From positions 7,281,231 through 7,345,230 of the forward strand of contig NC_051071.1 in the NCBI RefSeq assembly GCF_004664715.2: 64,000 bases of DNA, read 5' to 3'. The notes under the pieces are model-generated. The model was given only the letters and a program-made list of their open reading frames with translations, made no database searches and was not told the DNA's origin. Shown here piece after piece: positions 1-11,165 of the stretch. Position 1 is the first letter of the stretch. Every line of letters begins with the position of its first letter. Made by a program: the position numbers and the translations under genes. The DNA is from Peromyscus leucopus. Taxonomy: Eukaryota > Chordata > Mammalia > Rodentia > Cricetidae.

Positions 1-1822
1 CTTATTCAACATAGTACTTGAAGTTCTAGCTAGAGTAATAAGACAACAAAAGGAGATCAAGGGGATACAAATTGGAAAGGAAGAAGTCAAACTTTCATTT
101 ATTTGCAGACGATATGATAGTATAAATAAGTGACCCCAAAAATTCTACCAAGGAACTCCTACAATTGAAAACTTCCTTCAGTAATGTGGCAGGATACAAG
201 ATTAACTCAAAAAAATCAGTAGCCCTCCTATATACAAATGATAAATGGGCTGAGAAAGAAATCAGTCTAACATCACCCTTTACAATAGCCACAAATAATA
301 TAAAATATCTTGGGATAACTCTAACTAAGCAAGTGAAAGACCTGTATGATAAGAACTTTAAGTCTCTGAAGAAAGAAATTGAAGAAGATATCAGAAAATG
401 GAAAGATCTCCCATGCTCATGGATAGGTAGAATCAACATAGTAAAAATGGCAATCTTACTAAAAGCAATATACAGATTCAGTGCAATCCCATCAAAATCC
501 CAACACAATTCTTCACAGACTTGGAAAGAACAATACTTAACTTTATATGAAAAAAAAAACCTAGGATAGCTAAAAGAATCCTGTATAATAAAGCAACCTT
601 TGGAGGCATCATGTTTCCTGACCTCAAGCTCTACTATAGAGCTATAGTAATAAAAATAGCTTGGTACTGGCATAAAAACTGACATGTGGACCAATGGAAT
701 CGAATTGAAGACCCTTGACATTAATCCATGCACATATGAACATATGATTTTCGACAAAGAAGCCAAAACTGTACCATGGAAAAAAGAAAGCATCTTCAAC
801 AAATGGTGCTGGCAATACTGGATGTCAACATGCAGAAAATTGCAAATAGATCCATATCTGTCACCATGCACAAAACTCCAGTCCAAGTGGATCAAAGACC
901 TCAGCATAAGTCCAGTTGCACTAATCTTGATAGAAGAGAAAGTAGGAAGTAGTCTGGAATGAATTGGCACAGAAGACCACTTCCTGAATACAACACCAGT
1001 AGCACAGACACTGAGAGTGACAATTAACAAATGGGACCACCTGAGAAGCTTTCATAGAGCAAAGGACAGAGTCAATTAGACCAAACAACAACCTACAGAA
1101 TGGGAAAAGATCTTCACCAGCCCTACATTTGACAGAGGGCTGATCTCCAAAATATATGAAGAACTCAAAAAAGCTAGACATCAAAATCCTGAACAATCCA
1201 ATTAAAAAATGGGCTACAGAGCTTAACAGAGAATTCTTAACAGAAGAATCTCAAATGGTTGAAAGTCATTTAAGGAATTGCTCAACATCCTTAGTCATCA
1301 GGGAAATACAAATCAAAACAACTCTGAGATACAATCTTACATGTGTCAGAATGACTAAGATTAAAAACACTGAAGACAGCTTATTTTGGTGAAGATACAG
1401 AGCAAGGGAACACTCCTTCACTATTGGTGAGAATACAAACTTGTACAGCCACTCTGGAAATCAGTATGGTGGTTTCTCAGAAAATTGGGAATAAGTCTTC
1501 CTCAAGACCCAGTTATACCACTCTTGGGCATATACCCAAGGAATGCTCAATCTTACCACAAGGACACATGCTCAACTATGTTCATATCAGCATTATCTGT
1601 AATAGCAAGAACCTAGAAACAACCTAGATGCCCCTCAACTGAAGAATGGATAAAGAAAATATGGCACATATACACAATGGAGTACTACTCAGTGGTAAAA
1701 AAAACAATGATATCATTAAATTTGCAGGCAAATGGATGGATCTAGAAAATATCATCTTGAGTGAGGTAACCCAGACTCAGAAGGACAAACATAGTATGTA
1801 CTCATTCATAAGTGGATACTAA
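1..1822 (+). pseudogene. LINE-1 ORF2 C-terminal part (reverse transcriptase to stop), broken
   Basis: Sense-strand remnant of L1 ORF2, the endonuclease/reverse transcriptase of rodent LINE-1. The window opens inside the RT domain. Translated pieces match the RT thumb and C-terminal region in order, and the frame closes at a TAA at 1820-1822 after the residues MYSFISGY. The catalytic block near 100-118 (normally FADD) carries one extra T in a T run, so the frame shifts inside the active site. Several further stops and shifts split the rest into open pieces (165-569, 684-962, 1156-1392 and 1424-1627). It cannot encode a working RT. The long open frame on the opposite strand over 95-1030 is a shadow of this ORF. 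The 5' end lies outside the window. Confidence 0.9.
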
Positions 1823-2775
1823 ATGGGAGGGAAGGGATGGCCAAACTGCAACCCACAACTCCAGAGAGGCTAGCTAACAGGAAAAGACCCTATTAGGGAT
1901 ACATGGATGACCCTGTGAAGGAGAAGTGGATGAGATTTCCATGGGTGGACTGGGTGTGGGGGATGGCAGAGAGTGAGGAGTGGGGGATGAGAACATAGGG
2001 AAATGGGAGGGTCAAGCTGGAACAGGGACAGAGTGGGAGGGCATGGAGGAAGATACCATGATAGCTGAGGACATCATGGGAATAGGAAGAGGCAGGGTAT
2101 TGGGGAGGCTCTCAGGAATCCACAAGGATGTCCCCACCTTGGTCTGCTGGCAGTGGTCCAGAGGGTTCCTGGACTGGTCTACTCTGGTGACCAGCCTAGC
2201 AAATAACCTGTCATCATAGAGCCTTTGTCCAGTGACAAATGGAGGCAGAATCAGAGATCCATGGCCAGGCACCAGGCTGAGTTCTGGGAATCCAATAGAG
2301 AGAGAGAGAAGAGAGAGATACTGCCGGCGAGGGACGTCGAGATCATGATGGGAGGATGTGCAGAGATGACGGACCACACTAGTGGAAACCCATGAACTGT
2401 GGACTGGTGGCTGTGAAGCCCCCATGGGACTGGACTAGGCCTCTGGACACGGAAGATCGTTGTTTGGCTCGAACTGTTTGGGGGGCACCCAGCCAGGAGG
2501 ATCAGAATCTGTCCCTGGTGCATGGGCAGGCTTCTGGGAATCCAGTGCCTGTAGTGTGACACCTTACACAGCCTTGGTGCAGTGGAAGGGGCTTGGACCT
2601 GCCTAGGCTCAGTGTACTGGGCTCTGCTGCCTCCCCATGGGAGACCTCGATTTGGGGGATGTGGGGTGGCTTGGGAAAGAGGGATGGGGGTGGGAGGAGG
2701 GATGAGGGGGTGTCTGTGGATAGCATGAGGAATGAGTAGAAAATTTCATAATAAAAAAATAAAATTATAAAAAAT
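1823..2775 (+). mobile_element. LINE-1 3' UTR and A-rich tail
   Basis: G/A-rich non-coding sequence directly after the ORF2 stop, with a purine tract around 2297-2320 (GAGA type). It ends in an A-rich tail (2744-2775) with ATAAAA-like repeats. The same 3' UTR type recurs in antisense at 7200-7867 and 15575-16377 and in sense at 52887-53654, so it is one L1 lineage. Immediately downstream is ERV pol sequence, so this L1 probably inserted into an ERV whose 5' part is outside the window; that cannot be tested here. Confidence 0.85.
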
Positions 2776-3820
2776 GATATGCCATTCTGATGGTATTAAT
2801 GGATTTTACAGAAACTCTCAACATAGTTACTGACTCTCAGTATGCAGAATGAGTGGTCTTACACATTGAAACTGCTGAATTTATCCCTGATAAGTCAGAA
2901 TTAACTTTTTTATCTATTCAGTTGCAAGAAATAGTCAGGAATAGGAATCATCCCTTATATATAACTCACATCCAATCCCACACAGATCTACCAGGCCCTC
3001 TAGCACAAGGTAATAATGAGATTGGTTAGCTATTAAAAGGAAATATGCTAGAGGCCTCAGAATTTCATTAAAAAACATCATGTCAATAGTAAGATTTTTT
3101 CATAACCTGGCAACAATTCAAGGAAATTATAAGGAAATGTCCTATTTGTTCTTTATACACTCAAACTCCACTACCAGCAGGATGTAACCAAAAAGGTACT
3201 CAAATGAAATCTGGCAGATGGATATGTTTTATTTTGTAGAATTTGGGAAATTAAAATATGTATACTACACCATTGATACCTAGTCAGGATTTCAATGGGC
3301 AACTGCTCTGAATTCCAAAAAGGCTCATTCTGTAATCATGTATTTGCTAGAAGTTATGGCCATCATGGGTATACAGGTACAAATTAAGACTGACAATGCT
3401 CCAGTGTATGTCTCTGGTAAAATGAAACAGTTTTTTGCTTGTTACAATATAAAGCATATTATAGATATACCACACTATCCTACAGGTCAAACAGTTGTAG
3501 AAAGATCAAATCAAACTCTAAAGGATATGCTAAATAAACAGAAAGGGGTAACAAAGACCCCCAGAAATAGATTACATAATGCTTTAATAACTTTGAATTT
3601 TTGCAATGCAAATGAGAAAGGAACAACAGCTGCAGAGAGACACTGGATAATAGAAAAAAAAAACTACAGAATTAAATCAGCCTATATACTTTAAAGATGT
3701 GCTGACCTCAGAAGGGAAACCAGGATATGTGTTATGTTGGGGATGAGGCTTCGCTTTTGTTTCCATGGGTGAAGAAAAAAAAATCTATGGATACCATAAA
3801 AATTGATAAAGGTTCAATTT
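2776..3820 (+). pseudogene. Betaretrovirus-like ERV pol remnant (RNase H end and integrase)
   Basis: Base-for-base alignable to 48725-49764 of the provirus further right, so it is a second copy of the same ERV family. It starts inside the RNase H region and runs through integrase. The integrase core acidic residues are visible: first Asp at 3221-3223, second Asp at 3392-3394 and Glu at 3500-3502. The last two are 36 codons apart, which is the retroviral D,D-35-E spacing. An open piece covers 3338-3694. Stops upstream, an A-run shift near 3655-3662 and loss of everything before RNase H make it non-functional. Confidence 0.85.
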
Positions 3821-3963
3821 GAACAATAGAAACCTTTTAATTAGAAGATGTGATAGTTCATCAGCCAGGATGATCATTCAATTTAAACTAACTTACAAAT
3901 GCTTTTCATTTAATCAGATAAAACTTTCCAAAAAGTAACCTCACCAAGTTAAGGTTAGGGAAG

Positions 3964-4006
<43 letters not shown>

Positions 4007-4340
4007 TCTTTCAAGAGAATGAAAGGTAAGGAATCTGAAGAACACTGGATAAATGAGACATCTGAAGAGAAAAGTCAAATTATCCAGTAAATATGTCCCA
4101 AAAAAATTTTTTTTGGCAGTGTACCATAACTACACCTAATAGCAACCTTTGGAGTCTTAGAAGAGAAGCTATGATCCCACAACAATGACTCCTCATGGAC
4201 TATAATAATGCCACCAAAGTGACAAACAGCACCAAAAGATCGGCTTTGGACTACAAACTGCTCAGGACAATTTCAGATGGCGAGCTGAGATGATCCTGCC
4301 TCACAGACTACCATAGCCAGGACTGGAGATGAGCCCAGGT
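3821..4340 (+). mobile_element. ERV post-pol region, internally deleted
   Basis: Continues the ERV fragment beyond pol. It aligns with 49765-50710 of the provirus, but about 0.45-0.5 kb equivalent to roughly 50030-50500 is missing. Sequence around 4140-4330 still matches the provirus near 50530-50700. No LTR follows. The right end is blurred and the coordinate is approximate. Confidence 0.65.
3966..4005 (+). repeat. T(40) homopolymer inside the ERV fragment
   Basis: Forty uninterrupted T at a place where the related provirus (about 49919-49932) has only short T runs. It is a local homopolymer expansion or a read-quality artefact. Confidence 0.9.
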
Positions 4341-4690
4341 TCTTTAGAAGGAGAATGACTGCTTTTAATCTTTGAGACCTCTGTCTTGCCACAATGAAAC
4401 CATATCAGATGTCTTTTTCATCTATCTCTCTTAAATATATTTTACAGATTTTTTTGTCAATTTACAACAATATCCTTATGAGCAAAATCAAGAAAAAAAC
4501 CCAACATCTTTAAGATTTCCATAAAGTATAAAAAAACAAACTGAATTAAATTATTAAAAAGCTTTTAGGGTTGTGGTTGAAGAAGGTCTTGCATTTATTG
4601 TAAACATTTATTTTAGGATTTAATAATTAATTTCCTTTTTATATTCTTTAGTGAATTTTAAGAAGAAATTCTGATTCATATCATTAGAGT
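4341..4690. other. Unassigned AT-rich spacer
   Basis: About 350 bases between the ERV fragment and an antisense L1. I see no gene, splice-flanked open segment or clear repeat boundary. It may include the eroded end of either neighbour. Confidence 0.4.
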
Positions 4691-6715
4691 ATCAAGCTAT
4701 TAGGATGAACACGAGATTGCTATGGATATAGGTTGTAAGAGTGTGGGCTTATACTGGGATCCTCAGTTATATTTCACTGATCAATATGCCTGTTTTATGC
4801 TAGTACCATGTTATTTTGATCACCGTGGCTTCGTTGCATGACATGAAATCAGAGATGGTGATACCTCTTTCCATGTTTCCATTGTTAAGAATTATTTTGG
4901 CTATCCTTGATTGTTTGTGCATTCATATAATTTTAAAATTGTATTTCTCTATTTATGTCAGAAATTATTTTGAAATTTTGAGGGGCTTGCATTGAATTTG
5001 TAGATTGCATTTGATAGCACAGCCTTTACCATAATATTAATCCTATCAACCTATGAGTATGGGAAGTATTTTAATCTACAGTCTTCAATTTATTTCTCTG
5101 ATATTTTAAAGTTTTCATTGCTCAGGTCCTTCACTTAATTAACTAGGTTTATTATAAGGTTTCGTTTCATTTTTTAGGTTATGGGAAATGGATTTTTCCC
5201 TAAATTTGGATACGTTGTATTTTCATTTGTGTTCAATTCTAGGAATTTTTAATTTCCTTGTTTTTTTTTTCAGCCTCATGCCTATGTATATTTTCTATTT
5301 CTGTTGCTATTGGAAAGTAGCTTTATGGTACTGTAGTAAAATACAAGGAGTTATTCAATTTTTCCTGTGTTGGTTGAAATATACTTTATGTCTATTTAGT
5401 CCATTTTAGTGGGCTGCTGAGAAGAATGTGTGTGATGATATTTGAATACACTGTAGTTACATATGATATCCATGATATCACTTAACTATTATTTGTCTAT
5501 TCAGTTTCTTCTAAGTGATCAGTTGGTTGGTGAAAATAGAGTATTGAAGTCATCTGCTATGAATGTGTTCTGCTAGTCTCTTGCTCTCTGTCTAGTAGCA
5601 TTAGCTTTATAAAATTCAGTGCACTAAAGTGTCATACATATATGTGTAGGGTTGTGAAGACCTCTTGATAGACTGTTTTCTTGATCACTATAAAGTAACC
5701 TTCTCTAGCTCTTCTGATTAGTCATGATTTTAGGAATATATACTCTGTCAGATATAGTAGCAATGCCTGCTTCTTCCCTGGTCTCATTTGCTTGAAACAT
5801 TTTCCCTAAGGTGTAACTATCTTTGATGGTCACCTACATGTTTTGATTATGAATTTGAGAGCAAATTATCTTCAAAATTATTGAAAGATGAGTATTAATT
5901 CCTGTCATTTTGTTTATTTATAGTTTGTTTTCTTAGTTATCACTTATTTAATTATTGACCTAAGAGCGTTTATTTCTTCACTCTCATTTCTTGGATACAC
6001 TTACCAGTTTCTTCAATCTGAAGTATCCCTTCAAATATCCTCCATTGGTCTAGCTTGGTGGCCTTAAATTTCATGATCCTGCATTTATAATGGAAAGTAC
6101 TTTTTCTTTCTGTTTCAATTATGATAGATTGTTTTGTCAGATGTAATAAGCTGGTCTGGGAACTATGGTCTCTTAGATCTTGTGTTACATTGGTTTCAGT
6201 CTTTCTGACTTAATGTTATCATGAGGATGAGGCTGCTATTTTGATAGGTTTGTCTTTATATGTGACTTGGTCTTTTCTCTTGTAGCTTTCAACATCCTTT
6301 CTTTGTTTTGCATTTTTAGTGGCTTAATGAAAGATTTTATTTATTTATTGTTTGTTTGTTTTATGTGGTCCTAGTGTTCTATATACCCATTGGAACTGAT
6401 TAAACATCTTTTTGCTCTTACATTTAAGAAATTTTCTTCTATAATTTCATTGAAAATATTTTATATAATTATGACCCACATTTTTGTCCTTTTCTATATT
6501 GCTCAGAGTTATTTTCTTACCTTTTTATAATGCTCAATTGTTCCTGTATGTTCTGTTTATTAGGTTCTTAGATATATCACTTTGTTTAGCAGAGTAATCT
6601 AATTCTTCTACATTAAATTAAAGCACTGATACTCTCTTTTCTACTGTGAGGTTTTACATTGAGATTTTTATTTGATTTCTGAATATTTTAAATTTTTTCT
6701 TTATTTTTTAGAATC
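4691..6715 (-). pseudogene. Old antisense LINE-1 (RT, endonuclease and ORF1 remnants)
   Basis: Read on the minus strand, this is a strongly decayed L1 with large internal deletions. 4720-5180 resembles the RT region after the catalytic box, about 5450-5760 the endonuclease region, and about 6120-6330 the C-terminal part of ORF1. The domains are therefore in L1 order but shortened to about 2 kb. No open frame longer than about 75 codons survives. It is older than L1 A and L1 B, judged by how little reading frame is left. Confidence 0.7.
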
Positions 6716-7034
6716 CATACATATGCAATAAAATGTGATCACAGCTATTCCCTGTTTCCCTTATCCAACTATCCCCATACTTCCCCAAGAGGTTTCCCTC
6801 CAAATTTCATGTCTTTATTTGAATAATCAACTAAATTAGTTATGTGTTGGGGGTCATTCACTGAATATGAGAAACATACCAATGGCCACATACTCAAAAA
6901 ATAATGCTTGTCTTCCCAAAAAAAATATTCACTGTCAATGAATTCATATGCCCCATATATGCTTATAGTTTTGGCTCACTTGATCTTGTGCAGGCAAACA
7001 TAACTTCTGTGAGTTTTAAATGTCATGCCCATGC
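6716..7034 (-). mobile_element. L1-type 5' region or old rodent repeat, left half
   Basis: Non-coding repeat sequence that continues the antisense L1 towards its 5' side. It resumes at 9120 after the inserted LTR. The match is to a rodent L1 5'-side/Lx-like repeat recognised from memory, so the family name is tentative. The split by the LTR is better supported than the name. Confidence 0.5.
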
Positions 7035-7867
7035 TGAAGTATGATCATTATTAGTCTTATTAAAAAAGGAATAAGATTTTGGGCTAAAGCTGAAAGATCA
7101 GAGAAGCAAAGAAGCAGCCACCGGTGGCCTCTTACCTCTCCCAATTCTTTTTATTTTATTTTATTTTATTTTTTATTTTATTTTATTTTATTTTATTTGA
7201 CAATACCATTCAGTTCTACATAACAGCCACAAATTGATTCCCTTGTTCTCCCCCTTCCTGCCCCTCCCCTTCCCCTAGCACATCCCCCATTCCTACCTCC
7301 TCCAGGTCAAAGCCTCCCCCGAGGACTGAGATTGACCTGATAAACTCAGTCCAGGCAGGTCCAGGCCCCTCCTCCCAGATTGAGCCAAGCATCCTTACAT
7401 AAGTCTTAGGTTTCAAACAGCCAGCTCATGCACTGAGCCCAGGACCTGGTACCACTGCCTAGATACCTCCCAAACAAATCAAGCCAATCAACTGTCTCAC
7501 CCATTCAGAGGGCCTGATCCAGTTGTGGGCCCCTCAGCCTTTGGTTCATAGTTCGTGTGTTTCCATTCATTTGGCTATTTGTCCCTGTGCTTTATCCAAC
7601 CTTGGTTTCAACAATTCTTGCTCATATAAACCCTCTTCTTTCTCACTAATTGGACTCCCAGAGCTCCACCAGGGTCCTAGCCGTGGATGTCTGCATCCAG
7701 ATTCCTCAGTCCTTGGATGGGGTTTCTGCCACAACTATTAGGGTGTTTGGCCATCCCATCACCAGAGTAGGTCAGTCCCGGCTGTTTCTCAACCATTGCC
7801 AGCAGTCTTTTGAGGGGGTATCTTTGTGGATTTCTGTGGGCCTCTTTAGCACTTTGTTTCTTCCTTT

Positions 7868-8010
7868 GGGCTGGAGAGATAGCTCAGAGGTTAAGAGCAC
7901 CGACTGCTCTTCCAGAGGTCCTGAGTTCAATTTCCAGTACCCACAAGGTGGCTCACAACCATGTGTAATGAGATCTAAGGTTCAATGTGTGGCTCTAAGC
8001 AGACCTCTTC
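7868..8010 (+). repeat. B2 SINE, 3' truncated
   Basis: Starts with GGCTGGAGAGATAGCTCAG, the tRNA-derived B2 head containing Pol III A-box and B-box-like sequence (GGTCCTGAGTTCAATTTCC). It follows B2 to about GAGATCT near 7977, then about 22 bases of unrelated filler. The B2 3' tail is missing. An identical copy lies at 8808-8945 beyond the gap. Confidence 0.85.
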
Positions 8011-8510
8011 NNNNNNNNNNNNNNNNNNNNNNNNNNNNNNNNNNNNNNNNNNNNNNNNNNNNNNNNNNNNNNNNNNNNNNNNNNNNNNNNNNNNNNNNNN
8101 NNNNNNNNNNNNNNNNNNNNNNNNNNNNNNNNNNNNNNNNNNNNNNNNNNNNNNNNNNNNNNNNNNNNNNNNNNNNNNNNNNNNNNNNNNNNNNNNNNNN
8201 NNNNNNNNNNNNNNNNNNNNNNNNNNNNNNNNNNNNNNNNNNNNNNNNNNNNNNNNNNNNNNNNNNNNNNNNNNNNNNNNNNNNNNNNNNNNNNNNNNNN
8301 NNNNNNNNNNNNNNNNNNNNNNNNNNNNNNNNNNNNNNNNNNNNNNNNNNNNNNNNNNNNNNNNNNNNNNNNNNNNNNNNNNNNNNNNNNNNNNNNNNNN
8401 NNNNNNNNNNNNNNNNNNNNNNNNNNNNNNNNNNNNNNNNNNNNNNNNNNNNNNNNNNNNNNNNNNNNNNNNNNNNNNNNNNNNNNNNNNNNNNNNNNNN
8501 NNNNNNNNNN
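8011..8510. other. Assembly gap, 500 N
   Basis: Exactly 500 N, a typical placeholder for a gap of unknown size. Open frames that run through it are meaningless. Confidence 1.
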
Positions 8511-8941
8511 CATGTTCGTGGTGTTTCATTCATATTGGCTATTTGGTCCTGCTCTTTTCACCTTGGTTTTAACATCTTTGCTCATATAAACCTCTTTCAT
8601 TCTGATACTAATTGGACTGCAGAGCTCCAACAGGTCAACGTGGAGTATCTGCATCAGTTCCTCAGTCTTGATGGGGTTTTGCCACAACTGTTAGGGATTT
8701 TTGCCATCCATACAGAGTAGGTAGTCTCCGTGTTTTCAACATTGCAGAAGTCTTTTGGAGGGGTATTTTGTGGATTTCCTGTGGCCTTTAGCTTTTGTTT
8801 TTCTTTGGGCTGGAGAGATAGCTCAGAGGTTAAGAGCACCGACTGCTCTTCCAGAGGTCCTGAGTTCAATTTCCAGTACCCACAAGGTGGCTCACAACCA
8901 TGTGTAATGAGATCTAAGGTTCAATGTGTGGCTCTAAGGCA
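8511..8941. other. Probable false duplication of 7541-8008 with indel errors
   Basis: Repeats the sequence on the other side of the gap in the same order and orientation (L1 3' UTR then B2). The first about 300 bases carry many single-base losses and gains, mostly in short homopolymers. The B2 part is essentially identical. This is what an unpolished long-read end placed across a gap looks like, rather than a biological repeat. Confidence 0.75.
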
Positions 8942-9119
8942 GACCTCTCCGAATTCTTAGAACAAAAGGGCCCAGATCCGGTCTCTGCTCCACCTTATCA
9001 CTTCCTGTCTCTGCCCTGCCTCATCACTTCCTTTCTCCTGGTTAACTAGTGGCTATCTCTGCCCTCTGATCTCCAGGTAAGCTTTATTTGTCAGAACACA
9101 AACAGAATATAACACAGCA

Positions 9120-9314
9120 CCCTGCTACATTCAGAAATCAGCATTTCATAGCATATCTTCCTTTCTTCCAGCTCTTCTATTCTTTCTGCCTCCTATTCTG
9201 CAGTGTTCCTCAAGTCTTAGTGGTGGTAGTTAGTAAAGATAACCCACTTATGAATAAATTCTTTCTTTCAGATTCTTAACATATTAAGCAATACAGAAGT
9301 CTCCATTGACTTCT

Positions 9315-9316
<2 letters not shown>
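9120..9316 (-). mobile_element. Right half of the L1-type repeat split by the solo LTR
   Basis: Continues 6716-7034 once the LTR is removed. Contains pyrimidine-rich sequence typical of antisense rodent L1 5'-side or 3'-UTR repeats. The family assignment is tentative. Confidence 0.45.

Positions 9317-9403
<87 letters not shown>
9317..9403 (+). repeat. Compound microsatellite (AC)n(AG)n
   Basis: About 21 AC units followed by about 22 AG units without interruption. Dipeptide-repeat open frames on both strands come from it and are not genes. Confidence 0.98.
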
Positions 9404-9406
<3 letters not shown>

Positions 9407-11165
9407 CATAGGAAGTTCCTCCATTGGTTTGAGATTAATTTCTCTAGGTTCTACAGATAAAATTTGTGGTGTCTTCAGCACTAAAGTCATACCATCCTTA
9501 TGGTGGATAACTGGATAACTGTAGAAGGCATCAGTGCTCACAGATAAGCACTGGAGAAACCAGGATATTATTAATCATGCAGGGTTGTCTCTTCAATGTA
9601 GGAAATGAATACCTGTTTTCCATACAGAAGGCTGGGAGTGGAAGTAGTTAATGACCTGATGACTATTGCTATCTGTAGTTCCAGACCTCACCCAAATCTC
9701 CCAAAATGTCTATCTCAGACTTTCCTTCCCTAGACAGAAGGAAAGTCTATCTTTCCTTTCTTATCTTATCTTTCTTTCCTTATCTTTCTCAGTCAATAGA
9801 ACCCATCCTTTAGGGAGATGTCAACAGTTGGTGACTTCTACAATCCATTGATGAGAGACCACAACAGATCCTAGGCTCTTAAGCTAAGACTCTATCTTCA
9901 TGATAGAGGTCACATATACTTTGCAAAGGAGTTTTGATGTAGTCACATCTTAAGCTTTATTATGAAAATGAGGTTGGGATAATTGTTAAGAGGGAGTTTT
10001 TTCCAAAATTGTTCTGTACTTAAATATATCTAGAATATATTGGCCTGGTATCAGACTCTAGACAATTGAACGAGCACCAACTAACTCAGGCTGATCTGGG
10101 CCTTCATTCTTGCTTCTCCAAAGATTATTTTTTTCTGCTGGCCATGATATGTGCAGGGACCCCTTCCCCCATCCCCAGGTAACCTAGGGTAATGACCACA
10201 GGTGGTGTTGGTTTAGGGGCTTCTGAGCTCTCTGTAACCAATATGTAGGAAGTTGTTCCATTCCTCATACTTGGATTTACATTTAACAACCAATGACTCA
10301 TGGGAGCAACATTGTCCAATGATGCAATGTAATTCAGTTTGAGCTATTTTTTGGTTAAATATTGAGATTATCTTACTAACTACTGGGTTTCTGTAAGGTC
10401 TTTTCATACATTCTTAGTTTTAATTGACCCATCCACTATACCCTGTCCTCAATGTTCTTACCCTGATCCCCGATTAATCTTTTAACCCCCTAGAAATCCC
10501 ACTTCTTTTATTTCATGTGTTCTAATATCTTATCCAGTATTTTAAGTTGGGTTTTGAGATAGTAAAGTTTTATATAGCTCTTCATATACATTTCAGGGGG
10601 ATTAATCCTCCACTTCACCCCATTAATGCCCACATAAATCCATACCACTTTGTGATTAAGCTTCTCCTCCTGTAGTATCCCACCTCTACTTTTACTTTAT
10701 CTATATTCTACTATCCACCACCCTTAACATTTCTCCTCTCCACAAAAAGTCCCTTCCAGTTCTCTGGCTCCATTGTGCCTGAGGTTACTACCAAAACAAA
10801 ATTTAAGATAGGGTGTTCATGTGGAGGAAATGTAAGGAATTTGTCTTTCTTGACCCAAGTTACCTTACTCAGTATATATATTCATCTCCATCCATTTACC
10901 TTCCAATTTCATATAACTGCACTATGTGTAGGTAACACATTTTTGTTATTCATTCATCAGCTGATGGGCTTCTAGGTCAAATCCATTTTGTAATTATTGT
11001 GAATAAAGCAGCAATGAACATGAATTTTCAAGTGTCTCTATAGTAGAATATATCAGCTGTTGGGAATATTCTCAGTAGTGTTACAGCTTGCTCTATGGTA
11101 ATTCTATTTCCGAATTTTTGAAAAACCTCAACACTGATTTTCAAAGTGCCTTCATGAGTATAGAC
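9404..11165 (-). mobile_element. Old antisense LINE-1 3' end (long 3' UTR and the last part of ORF2)
   Basis: Minus-strand L1: a long non-coding 3' UTR over 9404-10860 with pyrimidine-rich tracts, then an ORF2 3' end over about 10860-11165, recognisable from the sequence around 10975-11160 that parallels 12500-12730 in L1 A. A TCTTTCC-rich stretch lies at 9745-9790. No open frame is preserved. The element is truncated where the 3' end of L1 A begins. Confidence 0.65.

Larger units (their letters stand above)
7149..8941 (-). mobile_element. Antisense L1 3' UTR joined head-to-head to a truncated B2
   Basis: Insertion inside the solo LTR. The left edge is an antisense A-tail, (TTTTA)n at 7149-7199. 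An antisense L1 3' UTR follows to 7867 and meets a plus-strand B2 exactly at the B2 5' end. The flanks ACCTCTCC[C/G]AATTCTT at about 7134-7149 and 8943-8958 form a target-site duplication enclosing both parts, so they arrived together. The interval also contains a 500-N gap and a second, error-rich copy of the same sequence. Confidence 0.65.
7035..9119 (-). mobile_element. Antisense solo LTR (mys/ERVK type), split by a later insertion
   Basis: Minus-strand LTR in two pieces, 9119-8942 and 7148-7035. It resembles the provirus LTR at 44249: an AATAAA block near its start (antisense around 9080-9090), a GCCTGGAGATCAG-like stretch, and a similar end with a GCTTT...CC/AATAAGAC arrangement. Its flanks CCATGC (7029-7034) and CCCTGC (9120-9125) fit a 6-bp target duplication with one mismatch. 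No internal ERV sequence remains, so it is a solo LTR of about 290 bases once the insert is removed. Confidence 0.6.

Noticed and set aside
95..1030. 311-codon open frame on the minus strand
   Set aside because: It lies wholly antisense to a recognisable L1 ORF2 and is a mirror-frame effect of that sequence.
7650..8720. Long open frames crossing the first gap
   Set aside because: Most residues are unknown because of the 500 N; the ends are L1 3' UTR and B2 sequence.
9284..9541. Dipeptide-repeat open frames over the AC/AG microsatellite
   Set aside because: Composition artefact of a simple repeat.
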